Shown: positions 1 through 7,743, counted from the first letter of the stretch. The stretch: 20,954 bases of DNA from JANMDN01 sp031376285 (GCA_031376285.1 JANMDN010000017.1:1-20954); one strand, 5' to 3'. Notes: generated by a model from the letters alone, not told the origin. Translations and numbers: made by a program.

Positions 1-255
1 CCGTTCGTGCGCGGGCCCTATCCGAAGTTCTTTATCGATCGGATGATGTTCGTCTGGATGCAAAACCCGCGGTACCGGGGTGTCATCGCGACCCAGAACG
101 GTGGGGCCGGTTCGTGGAAATGGGAGTGGCGCCAGACCGACCCGTTCCGGGTCGGGTCGAGCACGCGTGACAGTGCCTTCGCCGCGGCCTGGCAATGGTA
201 CGGGGCGGGGAACGTCGCTCGACGCCCCGGCGTACGTCCGGTCATCTGCCCCTAG
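1..255 (+). CDS. 3' part of an unrecognised protein, ended at a MITE
   Basis: An open frame runs in from the window edge and stops at a TAG at 253-255. About 82 residues are visible from the GTG at 7, rich in Trp, Tyr, Phe and Arg, with strongly GC-biased third positions, so it is probably coding. I do not recognise the family. The stop codon lies inside the CTAG end of the inverted-repeat element at 252-418, so the natural C-terminus may have been cut off or replaced by that insertion. The true start is probably upstream of the window. Confidence 0.45.
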   Translation, partial: PFVRGPYPKFFIDRMMFVWMQNPRYRGVIATQNGGAGSWKWEWRQTDPFRVGSSTRDSAFAAAWQWYGAGNVARRPGVRPVICP

Positions 256-418
256 TGTCGTGAGTCGAAAATTCGTGGGCAGTTTTGGCGAGCGAGACCG
301 AGCAAGACAAGGACGCAGTGTTTCCTGCATATCGGGAATATTCGGGAACCAAGGACGCCGTATTGCGAAGCGTCGCAGCCGCCAAAACCGACCACGAATT
401 AATGAATCAGGACACTAG
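252..418. mobile_element. MITE-like element with ~38-bp terminal inverted repeats
   Basis: The ends are imperfect inverted repeats. The left end begins CTAGTGTCGTGAGTC and continues through AATTCGTGG and GTTTTGGCG (252-290). The right end, read on the minus strand from 418, begins CTAGTGTCCTGATTC and continues through AATTCGTGG and GTTTTGGCG. About 30 of 38 positions match. The 167-bp element has no plausible ORF. CTAG at both outer ends may include a duplicated TA or CTAG target, as is known for IS630- and IS5-type elements. It is therefore likely a non-autonomous element mobilised by a transposase elsewhere in the genome. Confidence 0.75.
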
Positions 419-566
419 CGCCCAGACTGAGGTGGCGCAGCTCTGGAGGAGCGTCACGAGAAGAGGGCTCGCCGGCGCTCCCGGAGGTCCGGCTCGGCGG
501 TCTTCGCATCCCGCTGCATCCGGATCGTTCGCACTTGGTTGAGTCCGGCCCAGATAGGGTCCGCTC

Positions 567-1994
567 ATGTCTCTGGTCGCGGGAATCGACTCGTCGACCC
601 AGTCGGTCAAGGTCGTCGTCTGCGACGCCGATTCCGGAGCGATCCTCCGTGAGGGGCGCGCACCCCACCCCGACGGCACCGAGTGCGGTCCGCATGCGTG
701 GTGGGATGCGCTGGGCGAGGCGTCCGGCGGTCTGCTCGCGGGCGTCGCGGCCCTCGCGGTGGCAGGCCAGCAGCACGGGATGGTGGTGCTCGACGACGCT
801 GGCGAAGTCGTGCGACCCGCGCTCCTGTGGAATGACACCCGCTCGGCCTCCGACGCGGCCGACCTGATTGATGAGCTGGGTGGAGCGCAGGCATGGGCCG
901 ATGCGGTCGGAAGCGTTCCGGTGGCGGCCTTCACCGTCACGAAACTGCGTTGGCTTGCTCGGGTTGAGCCAGATCTGGCCGGGCGAGCCGCGCAGGTGAT
1001 GCTGCCCCACGACTGGCTCACATGGCAGCTGGCGGGACGGCCGGAGGCGCCAACGACCGACCGAGGCGACGCCAGCGGCACGGGCTACTGGTCGCCTGCC
1101 ACCGGGGAGTACCGGACTGATCTGCTGGTCAGGGCCTTCGGGCGTGAGCTGGGCGTTCCAAGAGTCGCCGGACCGACGGAAGTGGTGGGGCAGACCGACC
1201 GTGGCGTCGCCATCGCGGCCGGCACCGGCGACAATATGGCGGCGGCCCTCGGCCTCGGCGCGCAACCCGGGGACGTCGTCGTGTCGCTTGGCACCTCGGG
1301 AACCGCGTTTGCGGTGGCGGACTCGCCGAGCCACGACCCGTCCGGGGAGGTCGCGGGGTTTGCCGACGCAACCGGACGGTGGTTGCCGCTTGTCTGCACG
1401 CTGAACGCCGCGCGCGTGCTCACGTCCGCCGCGACGCTCCTCGGCGTCGATCTTGACCAGCTCAGCGCTCTTGCGCTCTCGGCTCCACCGGGGGCCGGAG
1501 GGATCACGCTACTCCCCTACCTCGATGGGGAACGAACCCCCGACCTGCCGCACGCGACGGGCAGCCTGCACGGACTGACCAGGGCCAACATGACGCCCGC
1601 GACGCTCGCTCGGGCGGCAGTCGAGGGCATGCTCTGCGGGCTGGCCGACGCGATCGACGCGCTCGTGGGTGTCGGCGTCAACCCGAGGCGGGTGTTTCTG
1701 ATCGGGGGCGCCGCAGCATCGCCGGCCGTTCGCGAGGTGGCGGCTGCGCTGTTTGGAGGGACGGTTGTGGTGCCCGAACCGGGGGAGTACGTGGCCTCGG
1801 GGGCGGCCCGCCAAGCGGCCTGGGCGCTTAGCGGGGTCGCCCCGCCCGTTTGGGAGCGGACGGGCACCGTGGTCGTGAGCGCCGACCCGACACCCGAGGT
1901 CCGAGCGGCCTACGCGCTTGCGCGGGAGGCCGCTCACCCCTCGACCGCGCGACCTGTGGCTGGTGCCTCTAGCGCTCCTTTCATCGCCATGTAG
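567..1994 (+). CDS. xylB: Xylulokinase (FGGY carbohydrate kinase)
   Basis: Cytoplasmic kinase predicted to phosphorylate D-xylulose with ATP to D-xylulose 5-phosphate, linking xylose use to the pentose phosphate pathway. The 475-residue length matches full-length XylB. Visible family motifs are GIDSSTQS with the N-terminal phosphate-site Asp8, GQQHGM near 68-72, LLWNDTRS near 87-93, GDASGTGYW near 167-175, GTGDNMAAALG near 219-229 with the likely catalytic base Asp222, GTSGT at 242-246, and GGAAASP near 380-386 in the C-terminal ATP lobe. The ATG at 567 gives a clean N-terminus, although the ribosome-binding site is weak. No xylose isomerase or transporter lies next to it, so the substrate rests on family motifs. 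It could act on a related ketose. Confidence 0.88.
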   Translation: MSLVAGIDSSTQSVKVVVCDADSGAILREGRAPHPDGTECGPHAWWDALGEASGGLLAGVAALAVAGQQHGMVVLDDAGEVVRPALLWNDTRSASDAADLIDELGGAQAWADAVGSVPVAAFTVTKLRWLARVEPDLAGRAAQVMLPHDWLTWQLAGRPEAPTTDRGDASGTGYWSPATGEYRTDLLVRAFGRELGVPRVAGPTEVVGQTDRGVAIAAGTGDNMAAALGLGAQPGDVVVSLGTSGTAFAVADSPSHDPSGEVAGFADATGRWLPLVCTLNAARVLTSAATLLGVDLDQLSALALSAPPGAGGITLLPYLDGERTPDLPHATGSLHGLTRANMTPATLARAAVEGMLCGLADAIDALVGVGVNPRRVFLIGGAAASPAVREVAAALFGGTVVVPEPGEYVASGAARQAAWALSGVAPPVWERTGTVVVSADPTPEVRAAYALAREAAHPSTARPVAGASSAPFIAM

Positions 1995-2165
1995 TGGCGC
2001 CGCTCGTCCTGGCCGGATGGCCTGCTTGCTCATGATGGCGAGGCCGCCCGCCCGTGCCTCGTGGATCGGACGTTCGAGCAACGTTTCGATGTCTTCGAGT
2101 GGCATGTCGACGAACTCTTCATGGGTGGCTCCTTTCATCGTTTGGGTACAGACGCAGACGCCAGC

Positions 2166-2918
2166 TCAGGCGTAGCGCAGCGATCCCGGGGTGGTGAGGA
2201 TCTCGCCCGTCTCCAGCCACGTCTTCAGGCCGGACAGGATCATCGGCCAACCGCCGTAGAGCTGGTTGTTGGCACCCTCACGCAGTTGATCGTGCGTGAC
2301 GGTCAGGCGGCAGGAGTCCGCGACCTGTTCGATCTCCCAGGTGATGCGCGAGGTGCCCTCGCGCTTCACGTCGTCGTCCCACAGCGCGACCATCGTCTGG
2401 ACGAGCCGGCGGGGCGGATCGACTTCGAGGTTCTCACCTTCGCCAAACAGGCCATCCATACCGGGGGCGGTCATCTCGATGCGCGAACCGGGTGTCAACT
2501 CGAAGTTGATGCGAACGCCGAAGGTGTACTTGCTCCTGATCTCCGGGTCGGTGATCGCCTCCCAGAGACGCTCCGGGGTGGTGCGGATGTAGATCTCGAA
2601 TACCTTCTCCATGGGACTCTCCAGTCTCGTCTTGAGGCCGACAAGCGACGCGGCCCAGGCCTCGGTGTATTTGCTCACCCACCGGTCGTGGACGAGTCGG
2701 ATCGGAACGGGGTTGAGGAAGTGGAGCTTCTCGCGGCCTCGCCGTTTGGTGACGACGAGGCCGGCCGCCTCGAGCTGCGTGAGGTGCTTCATGACACCGG
2801 TCCGCGTCATCGAGAAGCGGCCCTCGAGGGCGCTGAGCGTTTGCCCGTCCTCGCGGAAAAGCTCATCGAGCAGGCTCCGCCGAGTCGGATCGGCGAGCGC
2901 TTTGAAAACCAGGTCCAC
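2166..2918 (-). CDS. ArsR-type repressor fused to an SRPBCC (AHSA1-like) domain
   Basis: A 250-residue two-domain protein starting at GTG 2918. Residues 1-90 are an ArsR-type winged helix: it begins with the FKALADPTRRSLLDEL signature and has a recognition region at about 35-55. Residues 104-245 are an SRPBCC/AHSA1 ligand-binding fold (VFEIYIRTTPERLWEAITDP, then a later GGWPMILSGLKTWLETG). Fusions of this kind are known in actinobacteria and proteobacteria as ligand-responsive regulators; the ligand is unknown. It is divergent from a VOC gene at 3040 across a 121-bp gap holding a palindrome, so it may regulate that gene and itself. All expected parts of both domains are present. Confidence 0.85.
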   Translation of the reverse strand: MDLVFKALADPTRRSLLDELFREDGQTLSALEGRFSMTRTGVMKHLTQLEAAGLVVTKRRGREKLHFLNPVPIRLVHDRWVSKYTEAWAASLVGLKTRLESPMEKVFEIYIRTTPERLWEAITDPEIRSKYTFGVRINFELTPGSRIEMTAPGMDGLFGEGENLEVDPPRRLVQTMVALWDDDVKREGTSRITWEIEQVADSCRLTVTHDQLREGANNQLYGGWPMILSGLKTWLETGEILTTPGSLRYA

Positions 2919-2932
2919 GCTGCGGACGATAC

Positions 2933-2948
2933 GTCACCATTTAGTGAC
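2933..2948. promoter_or_regulatory. Palindromic operator candidate, ArsR-SRPBCC / VOC intergenic region
   Basis: GTCAC-CATTTA-GTGAC is a perfect 5-bp inverted repeat 15 bp upstream of the regulator start and within the divergent intergenic region. Location and symmetry suit binding of the adjacent ArsR-type dimer. Inference from position and symmetry only. Confidence 0.5.
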
Positions 2949-3039
2949 ATGTCAAGGCCTTGGTCGACGTTCGACGAGCGACCGGCTGCCCGCAATAGAG
3001 TCTCGGAGACTGACTCCCCGCGCGAGAACGGAGCAACCA

Positions 3040-3435
3040 ATGGCAGACAACGACACCCTCATCACCGGCGTTGATTTCGTCGGCGTCCCGACTCGGGACT
3101 TGGAGGCCGCCGTCGTCTTCTACGGCAAGACGCTTGGCCTTCGGAGATCGGTGTACCGCCCCGACCGCAACTTCGCCGAGTTCGAGACCGGCAACCTGAC
3201 GATCAGCGTCTACAACGCCGAACAGATGGGCCTTGGGCACAACGTGAACCCGAACCCGATCGCCCTCCACGTGGCTGACGTCGCGGCGGCGAAGGCGACA
3301 CTCGAGGGGCGAGGGGTCGTATTCGGCGGCGATATCTTCGACACCGGCGTCTGCCACATGGGGTTCTTCACCGACCCCGACGGGAACGCCCTGATGCTCC
3401 ACAACCGCTACGCGCCGCGCGAGACCGAGGGGTAG
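3040..3435 (+). CDS. VOC (glyoxalase/bleomycin resistance) family protein
   Basis: A 131-residue single-domain cytoplasmic VOC protein made of paired beta-alpha-beta-beta-beta modules. Module one begins at VDFVGVPTRDLEAAVVFYG (about 11-29). Module two begins at IALHVADVAAAKATLEGRG and ends with the family hallmark GFFTDPDGNALMLHNRY. The ATG at 3040 is preceded by GGAG at 3030-3033 with a six-base spacer, which fixes the start. Members are metal-dependent lyases, dioxygenases or drug-binding proteins; the substrate cannot be read here. It is divergent from the ArsR-SRPBCC gene and may be its target. Confidence 0.85.
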   Translation: MADNDTLITGVDFVGVPTRDLEAAVVFYGKTLGLRRSVYRPDRNFAEFETGNLTISVYNAEQMGLGHNVNPNPIALHVADVAAAKATLEGRGVVFGGDIFDTGVCHMGFFTDPDGNALMLHNRYAPRETEG

Positions 3436-3656
3436 CCCGCCTGCCGGCGACGGAAACGCTGCGGCCCGCCGTCGGCCCGTGTGCTCAGCGTTCACACCAC
3501 TGCACCGCGGCGGTTCCGGGTCACCGCTTGTCTGTCTGTGCGGTTTCACCGACACGTGGAGGACCTGGGAACTCCACGTCAGGCTGAAGGTGACCCAGCG
3601 GTCCGGAGTGCCAACCGATACTCGCGCCGACGTTGCTTACCGGGCAACGCCGGCGC

Positions 3657-4052
3657 TCAGGAGCCGGGAACGTCCGCGACGAGATAGCGAACAAGGGCGT
3701 CGACTTCGGCGGCGCTCACCTCAAGAGTCGGCATTGGGACCGGGCTCGTGGCGCCCCCGGGGGAGATCACGGCACCGGGACGTGTGATCGACTGACGGAT
3801 GTAGTCGGGCCGGTCGAGATTCGGGGCGCGAGACGGCACACCGACGAGGCTGATCCCCTGACCGGAGCCGTCCGGCCCGACGTGGCAACCGATGCATCCC
3901 TTCGCGGCGAAGAGCGCCGGCCCGTCGCCGAGCGACGCCGCCACGTTCGGGTTGCGTCCCGAGTCCGACCACGTGAGCGCCGTCGCCACCGCCAGACCGA
4001 CCGTCACGAGGCCATTGACGACCAGGGCCGCTGTCCGCCTGCCCGTCATCAT
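3657..4052 (-). CDS. Membrane-anchored mono-haem cytochrome c
   Basis: A 131-residue protein with an uncleaved N-terminal anchor or signal (about 8-27, VVNGLVTVGLAVATAL) followed by a class I cytochrome c domain. The haem-binding motif CIGCH lies at 53-57 (covalent haem via both Cys, axial His57). A Met in the PVPMPTL stretch (about 107) is the likely sixth ligand, and the C-terminal VDALVRYLV helix is typical of the fold. It should face the outside of the membrane and carry single electrons. Its start overlaps the upstream secreted-protein stop (ATGATGA), so the two are translationally coupled. I start at the first of two ATG codons at 4047-4052. Confidence 0.85.
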   Translation of the reverse strand: MMTGRRTAALVVNGLVTVGLAVATALTWSDSGRNPNVAASLGDGPALFAAKGCIGCHVGPDGSGQGISLVGVPSRAPNLDRPDYIRQSITRPGAVISPGGATSPVPMPTLEVSAAEVDALVRYLVADVPGS

Positions 4053-4555
4053 CTGGCCGGAGCGATGCGCCGCATCCGTGAGACCTGCACGGCCACCCCG
4101 CCGGCCGACAGGATGGTCGCTCCGAGGAGGATCCAGCGGAGTATCCCGTCGCCGGAGGACTCCCCAACCACAATCGACTGGGTGGCGCGGCCGTTCGGCA
4201 CAGCCCCGAGGTGCTGCGGCGCGAACCAGCCCTGCCGGGCGGTCCACTCGGCGCCGGCGGCAGGCACGGTGACGGTGGCGACGTAGTGGCCAACGGTTCC
4301 CTGTCTGCGCCCCGGGAAGAACGTGAGAGATCCCGTCGCGGGTCGGATCTCGATGCCGGTACCCGCCACGTTCACGGGCGTCTGCCCGTGCTGACGAACG
4401 GTGTAGCCGATCGCCGCTGACGTACCCGGCGTGAGCTCCCCCGCGATTGGATCGAGTGTCGTGACCGCCCACCCCCCGGCGAGGGCACTCGGCACGGCCA
4501 CACCTCCGACCGCAAGGGCGCAGAGGACGGGCAAGGCAAGGCGCAGCGGGTGCAT
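4049..4555 (-). CDS. Secreted/membrane-anchored beta-sandwich-like protein, cytochrome partner
   Basis: 168 residues: signal peptide 1-26 with an ALA cleavage site, an extracytoplasmic domain about 28-130, and a C-terminal transmembrane helix about 139-157 followed by an Arg-rich cytoplasmic tail. The core has GYTVRQHGQTPVNVAG, a GHYVATVTVPAAG strand and WTARQGWF, which resembles YtkA/FixH- or CopC-like periplasmic beta-sandwiches. I do not assign a named family. AGGAGG six bases upstream of the ATG gives an excellent ribosome-binding site. It is the first gene of a two-gene operon with the cytochrome c, so a role in copper or haem electron transfer at the membrane is likely but inferred. Confidence 0.65.
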   Translation of the reverse strand: MHPLRLALPVLCALAVGGVAVPSALAGGWAVTTLDPIAGELTPGTSAAIGYTVRQHGQTPVNVAGTGIEIRPATGSLTFFPGRRQGTVGHYVATVTVPAAGAEWTARQGWFAPQHLGAVPNGRATQSIVVGESSGDGILRWILLGATILSAGGVAVQVSRMRRIAPAR

Positions 4556-4588
4556 CAGGGGCCTCCTGGGGGAGTGGGTCTACCTCTA

Positions 4589-5215
4589 CTACACGTCAGA
4601 GGACGAAAACGTTCCCGAGCGGTAGCGGAGCTGGACAAGCCCGCTCGCCGGCCACGCCTGCGTTCCTTCGAGCTCCAGACGATGTTCACCTTCGCCGCCA
4701 CCGAAGAGTCGCACGCCTGATCCGAGGATCATCGGGATGATCGAGATCGTCATGTGGTCGATCCGGCCGGCGGCGAGGAATTGACCGATCACGACACCGC
4801 CGTCGACGTAGACGTGGGTGGCACCGTCCGCTGCTGCGCGTTCGAGCACCTCATCCGGGGTACCCGCCACGAACACCTCATCGTGACGGGGGCGGGTGGG
4901 TCGGTGCGTCATGACGAAGACGCGCTTGCCGGCGTACGGCCACTCGGGAAAGCCGATCGCCGTGTCGTATGTGCCACGGCCCATGACCAGGGCATCGACC
5001 GTCTCGTAGAACGCAGCGAACCCGTAGTCCTCGCCCGCCAGCTCGACACATCCGAGCCAGTCGATCGCCCCATCCGCTCGGGCGATGTAGCCATCCGCGC
5101 TCGTCGCGATGAACACCGAACAGTGCGGCTTCGCCTGGGCACTGAACCCGTCAATCAAGGAGTCAGGGGACCTCGGGTCCTGTGCCGCAGACAACGGTCG
5201 AGAACGCGCCTTCAA
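4589..5215 (-). CDS. RibD C-terminal / dihydrofolate reductase family protein
   Basis: Predicted NADPH-dependent reductase of the RibD_C/DHFR-like fold. The core runs from VFIATSADGYIARADGAIDW, through a central GRGTYD motif and FPEWPYAGKRVFVMTH, to THVYVDGGVVIGQFL and IIPMILGSGVRLF. Stand-alone members are common in actinobacteria and mostly uncharacterised. The longest frame gives 208 residues and overlaps the upstream FN3-like gene by 53 bp. The conserved fold begins about 33 residues in, so the true start may be the TTG right after that gene's stop (near 5159) or the GTG at 5116. Family assignment is firm, the start is not, and the substrate is unknown. Confidence 0.8.
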   Translation of the reverse strand: MKARSRPLSAAQDPRSPDSLIDGFSAQAKPHCSVFIATSADGYIARADGAIDWLGCVELAGEDYGFAAFYETVDALVMGRGTYDTAIGFPEWPYAGKRVFVMTHRPTRPRHDEVFVAGTPDEVLERAAADGATHVYVDGGVVIGQFLAAGRIDHMTISIIPMILGSGVRLFGGGEGEHRLELEGTQAWPASGLVQLRYRSGTFSSSDV

Positions 5216-5549
5216 GCCCGCGGGTCGAGACCGCGCTCACGGCGTAGCAGCGCGGGTACGACGAGCCGATCGTCGGCCAGGGCCAGTAGTCGGGGGCGTC
5301 GATGATTCCAAGGCGGCCAGGCTCGAGCACGGTGGGCGCGTCGGCGGCGACGACCGCGAGATGCCACCATTGGCCCTCGGAGCGACGCTGGTACACGCGG
5401 TAGAGGGCCACCCGCGCAGCCGCGGGCAGCGGATCCCACGTGATCTGGACCTCGCCGCTGCCGCCGCCGGTGGAGGCGACCACGCCCGTGGGCGCTGGCG
5501 GGGCAACGCAGCAGCAGTGGTTGCGCAGCCATGAGCGGAAACCTGCCAT
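5163..5549 (-). CDS. Small fibronectin type III-like protein
   Basis: A 128-residue protein starting at ATG 5549, with a GAGGAG ribosome-binding site about 12 bases upstream. After a short Cys-rich head (HCCC at about 11-14), the sequence APTGVVASTGGGSGEVQITW, VALYRVYQRRSEGQWW and CYAVSAVSTRGLEGAFSTVV matches the strand pattern of an FN3 domain. There is no signal peptide, so it may be intracellular or exported by an unknown route. The downstream RibD-like gene starts inside or right after it, so the two probably share a transcript. The vicinal cysteines could bind metal. Function unknown. Confidence 0.65.
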   Translation of the reverse strand: MAGFRSWLRNHCCCVAPPAPTGVVASTGGGSGEVQITWDPLPAAARVALYRVYQRRSEGQWWHLAVVAADAPTVLEPGRLGIIDAPDYWPWPTIGSSYPRCYAVSAVSTRGLEGAFSTVVCGTGPEVP

Positions 5550-5982
5550 GGGGCCAATCTCTCTCCTCGGTCGCAGGGTGTCAAGGCGTTGGCGTTGGCG
5601 CGGGGGTCGGCGCGGGCGCGAGGTCACGACCTGCGCTCGATCTCGGTGCAAGGCTTGGGCCGTTCCGTCGTTGCGACCTACCGTCTGGTCGAACGCGGGC
5701 CTTGACTGCGAGGTCACTGGCCGGCCGGGGTCGGACGTCGTGGTTCGAACGAGGTTTCGACGCGATTCTCACTCGTTCGTCGCACACGCGGCCAGGTCGT
5801 CGTTCGGGCGGTTGCCCGAGAAGGCGGGAGGACGGTGATCTCGCCAACAAGGACGACCCGCGATGGGTGACGCAATCCCTGGCGCAGGATTGGCCTTGTC
5901 GGAGCTGAGCCGCGGACGGAACGACAGGATCTGACGCGAAGGGACGGACGCCTCCGCAGTCCCCAAGGGCGGGATGCCGCGA
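5550..5982. other. Gene-poor stretch, possibly decayed, ending in a degenerate repeat
   Basis: No reading frame here convinces. A minus-strand frame of 89 codons (5581-5850) ends in a Pro/Ala/Thr tail encoded by GC-rich short repeats near 5585-5625 and may be the tail of a decayed gene, but nothing conserved is visible. The right end carries a degenerate copy of the island repeat at 5914-5982, listed separately. Confidence 0.4.
5914..5982 (+). repeat. Island repeat copy 1 (degenerate)
   Basis: Contains GGAACGACAGGATCTGACGC followed by GGACGGACGCC and GGGCGGGATGCC. These align with the repeat core (CGAACGCAAGGTCTGAC) and its hairpin (GGGGCCGGATGCCCC). It ends exactly where the vapC stop codon begins (5983). 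Confidence 0.5.
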
Positions 5983-6369
5983 CTAAACGAGCAGGACGGG
6001 AACGTCCAAGGCGTCGTAGTCGTTGTCTTGGGTGATGACGACGAGGTCGTGGACGACGGCGGTCGCCGCGATCCAGGAGTCATTGATCGGAGAGCGACGG
6101 TTCCGATCGCGGGCGCCGACGACGAGACGTCCCCATTCGCGGGCGACGCGCTGGTCGATAGGGATTGCCTCGAAGTTGGCCTCGGCGTAGGCGAGCGTCG
6201 CCAATCGTCGCGCTCGGGCGGTGGAGTCTGCGGCGGCGAGGACACCTGCGTGAAGCTCGCCCAGCGTTACGACTGAGACGGCTGCATCGGTCGGGAGATC
6301 CTTCAGCGGCCTACCGGTCTCGATGGCGACGAACACCGAGGTGTCGAGCAGTCCTCGCTTCTCAGTCAC
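5983..6369 (-). CDS. vapC: VapC toxin, PIN-domain ribonuclease (module 1)
   Basis: A 128-residue PIN protein, a metal-dependent RNase that blocks translation when freed from its antitoxin. The four acidic positions of the active site are visible: Asp9 (LLDTSVFVA), Glu38 (LGELHAGV), Asp97 (NDSWIAATA) and Asp115/Asp117 (ITQDNDYD). The length is normal, so it looks intact. The GTG start overlaps the antitoxin stop (GTGA), the usual coupling in these operons. The RNA target cannot be read from sequence. Its stop codon abuts repeat copy 1. Confidence 0.9.
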   Translation of the reverse strand: MTEKRGLLDTSVFVAIETGRPLKDLPTDAAVSVVTLGELHAGVLAAADSTARARRLATLAYAEANFEAIPIDQRVAREWGRLVVGARDRNRRSPINDSWIAATAVVHDLVVITQDNDYDALDVPVLLV

Positions 6370-6626
6370 CGGTCAAGGCGCAGGTCATCAGTCGTTTCAG
6401 GGAGGAGCTGTTTGAGGTCGTCCAGGAGTCCTGGGTCTGCGCTGGCGGTCCGAAGGCCCGCGAGGATCTCCGACATTGGCACGTAGGTGCGCTTTCGCGG
6501 AAGAGGTGCCAGCGTGGCCACGGGACGGCGGTCAACGGTGACGACGAGGGTCTCGCCACCCTCGACACGCCGGACGACGGCGCTCGCGTCATTGCGCAGG
6601 TCACGGATGCTGACGTGCCCGTCCAT
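6366..6626 (-). CDS. Phd/YefM-type antitoxin (module 1)
   Basis: An 86-residue antitoxin. The N-terminal Phd/YefM DNA-binding fold (VSIRDLRNDASAVVRRVEGG, ETLVVTVDRRPVATLAPL) is followed by a variable C-terminal toxin-wrapping region that ends DDLKQLLPETTDDL. It should neutralise the overlapping VapC and repress its own promoter. I chose the ATG at 6626 because the family consensus begins there and TACGCT ends six bases upstream, implying a leaderless message. There is no ribosome-binding site. Confidence 0.88.
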   Translation of the reverse strand: MDGHVSIRDLRNDASAVVRRVEGGETLVVTVDRRPVATLAPLPRKRTYVPMSEILAGLRTASADPGLLDDLKQLLPETTDDLRLDR

Positions 6627-6632
6627 GCCGAG

Positions 6633-6662
6633 AGCGTAGCAGGTGTACCCACGTACGCTACG
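6633..6662 (-). promoter_or_regulatory. Leaderless promoter and operator of module 1
   Basis: On the minus strand TGC-TACGCT (extended -10) ends six bases before the ATG at 6626. The inverted half-sites CGTAGC (6635-6640) and GCTACG (6657-6662) overlap it and suit autorepression by the antitoxin. Confidence 0.5.
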
Positions 6663-6710
6663 AAGGTGCGGGGACTGATTCCGGTCGTGCCGAGTCACTT
6701 CGAACGGTTG

Positions 6711-6770
6711 TCTCGGAATGTGAACGGGTGCTCGAACGCAACGTCTGACTCATCGGGGCTGGATGCCCTC
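6711..6770 (+). repeat. Island repeat copy 2
   Basis: Reads TCTCGGAATGTGAACGG, then GTGCTCGAACGCAACGTCTG, then a hairpin-like GGGGCTGGATGCCCTC. It lies upstream of module 1's antitoxin rather than behind a toxin, unlike most copies. Confidence 0.85.
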
Positions 6771-7075
6771 CCGGCAGCCTGCCCAAACTCACGGATGACC
6801 TCAGAGCAGATGTGCTCGGGAGCCGGCTGCCCGCTGAGATTTGGTGACGCGGGCGGGGTGCGCAACGTGACGATCGCGACCCAGAAAGCCACACGATGAA
6901 GCCGAGGCAAAAGGCGCCCGCAAGTACTTCGAGAGCAGGGACGACGGTGAGTACGCCGGACATGCCGACTCCCAGACCGAGGCGTCGGAATCTTCAGTCC
7001 TCGCGTCAAGGGGCCCCGCGCGCCGTGACAACGGCGGGGCGAGTCTGGGTGCTTGCGCAAGTGCCCAGGCCACCG
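6771..7075. other. No confident gene; possible remnant of a small membrane protein
   Basis: On the minus strand the frame opening at 6963 begins with a hydrophobic stretch (VLTVVPALEVLAGAFCLGFI), and an adjacent frame continues with VAFWVAIVTL. Together they could be a frameshifted small membrane protein. No known family is recognisable, and both frames run into repeat copy 2. Confidence 0.25.
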
Positions 7076-7678
7076 TCAGGTCGCCCCCGAGCCATCTGAG
7101 GTGAGTATGCCGCCGAGAAGGGTCGCTGCCGCGAATCGAGCGGCATCCGCTCGCGGGACGGTACCGCTCTCCATTGCGACCCAGGCACCGTAGACGAGGG
7201 ATCCAACGGCCTCCGCGATCCATGCGGCGGGGAGCTCAGAGGTGAACTCGCCGGACGACTGACCTCGGGCGATCAGGCCGCAGATGACCGCCGTCGTGCG
7301 CGCCTCGGCCGCATCAACCTGCGGGTCGTCAGCAAGCGATGGCTCGCGGAGCAAGAATACGAATCGATCGCCGAGCGCGATCATCTCGTACAGGAGCCGC
7401 CGCAGCGCGTCGCTCGCCGGACCCTCGTCGAGGGTGCTTGCGCCGATCGCCAACTCGGTTGCGTGGAACGCCTCCTCGGCCAACGCTCGAACGAGGGTCG
7501 CGCGGTCGGGGTAGTAGCGGTGGAGGGTCGTGCGCCCGACGCCTGCGGCGCGAGCAACATCCCCGAGCGATGCCGTCGAGTCGCGAGCGAGCACCCCCGT
7601 CGCGGCGTTGATGATCGCCCGTCGCGTCCGGTCGGCCGGTCCTCGCGGTGTCGTGTCGATTCCCTCTCTCACCTTCAT
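7076..7678 (-). CDS. TetR-family transcriptional regulator
   Basis: 200 residues from ATG 7678, which has AAAGG eight bases upstream; an alternative TTG start adds seven residues. The N-terminal TetR helix-turn-helix is clear (DRTRRAIINAATGVLA, LGDVARAAGVGRTTLHRYYP, about 17-57), followed by an all-helical ligand-binding domain ending AARFAAATLLGGILTS. It is divergent from the DUF418 membrane protein, with two palindromes in the 80-bp gap, so it probably represses that gene and itself. The inducer is unknown. Confidence 0.88.
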   Translation of the reverse strand: MKVREGIDTTPRGPADRTRRAIINAATGVLARDSTASLGDVARAAGVGRTTLHRYYPDRATLVRALAEEAFHATELAIGASTLDEGPASDALRRLLYEMIALGDRFVFLLREPSLADDPQVDAAEARTTAVICGLIARGQSSGEFTSELPAAWIAEAVGSLVYGAWVAMESGTVPRADAARFAAATLLGGILTSDGSGAT

Positions 7679-7701
7679 GGCCAGACCTTTACTGTCCAAA
7701 G

Positions 7702-7743
7702 TGGAACATCAATGTACCATCTCGTAAGAGAACATACTTGTTC
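7702..7743. promoter_or_regulatory. Two TetR operator candidates between tetR and the DUF418 gene
   Basis: Site one, TGGAACATCAATGTACCA (7702-7719), is a near-perfect 18-bp palindrome. Site two, GAACA-TACT-TGTTC (7730-7743), is a perfect inverted repeat. Both share the GAACA half-site, and both lie between the two divergent starts. Confidence 0.6.

Noticed and set aside
399..1334. Long minus-strand ORFs opposite xylB
   Set aside because: They are antisense shadows of high-GC codon bias; the plus-strand kinase has all family motifs.
2011..2022. GGCCGGATGGCC as a further repeat hairpin
   Set aside because: It resembles the hairpin but lacks the core and lies far from the island. It is equally likely a short terminator stem behind xylB.
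1509..2138. Minus-strand ORF whose first ~35 residues (THEEFVDMPLEDIETLLERP) look protein-like
   Set aside because: Most of it is antisense to xylB, and no ribosome-binding site precedes 2138. The opening could be a small gene behind the ArsR-SRPBCC gene, but support is too thin.
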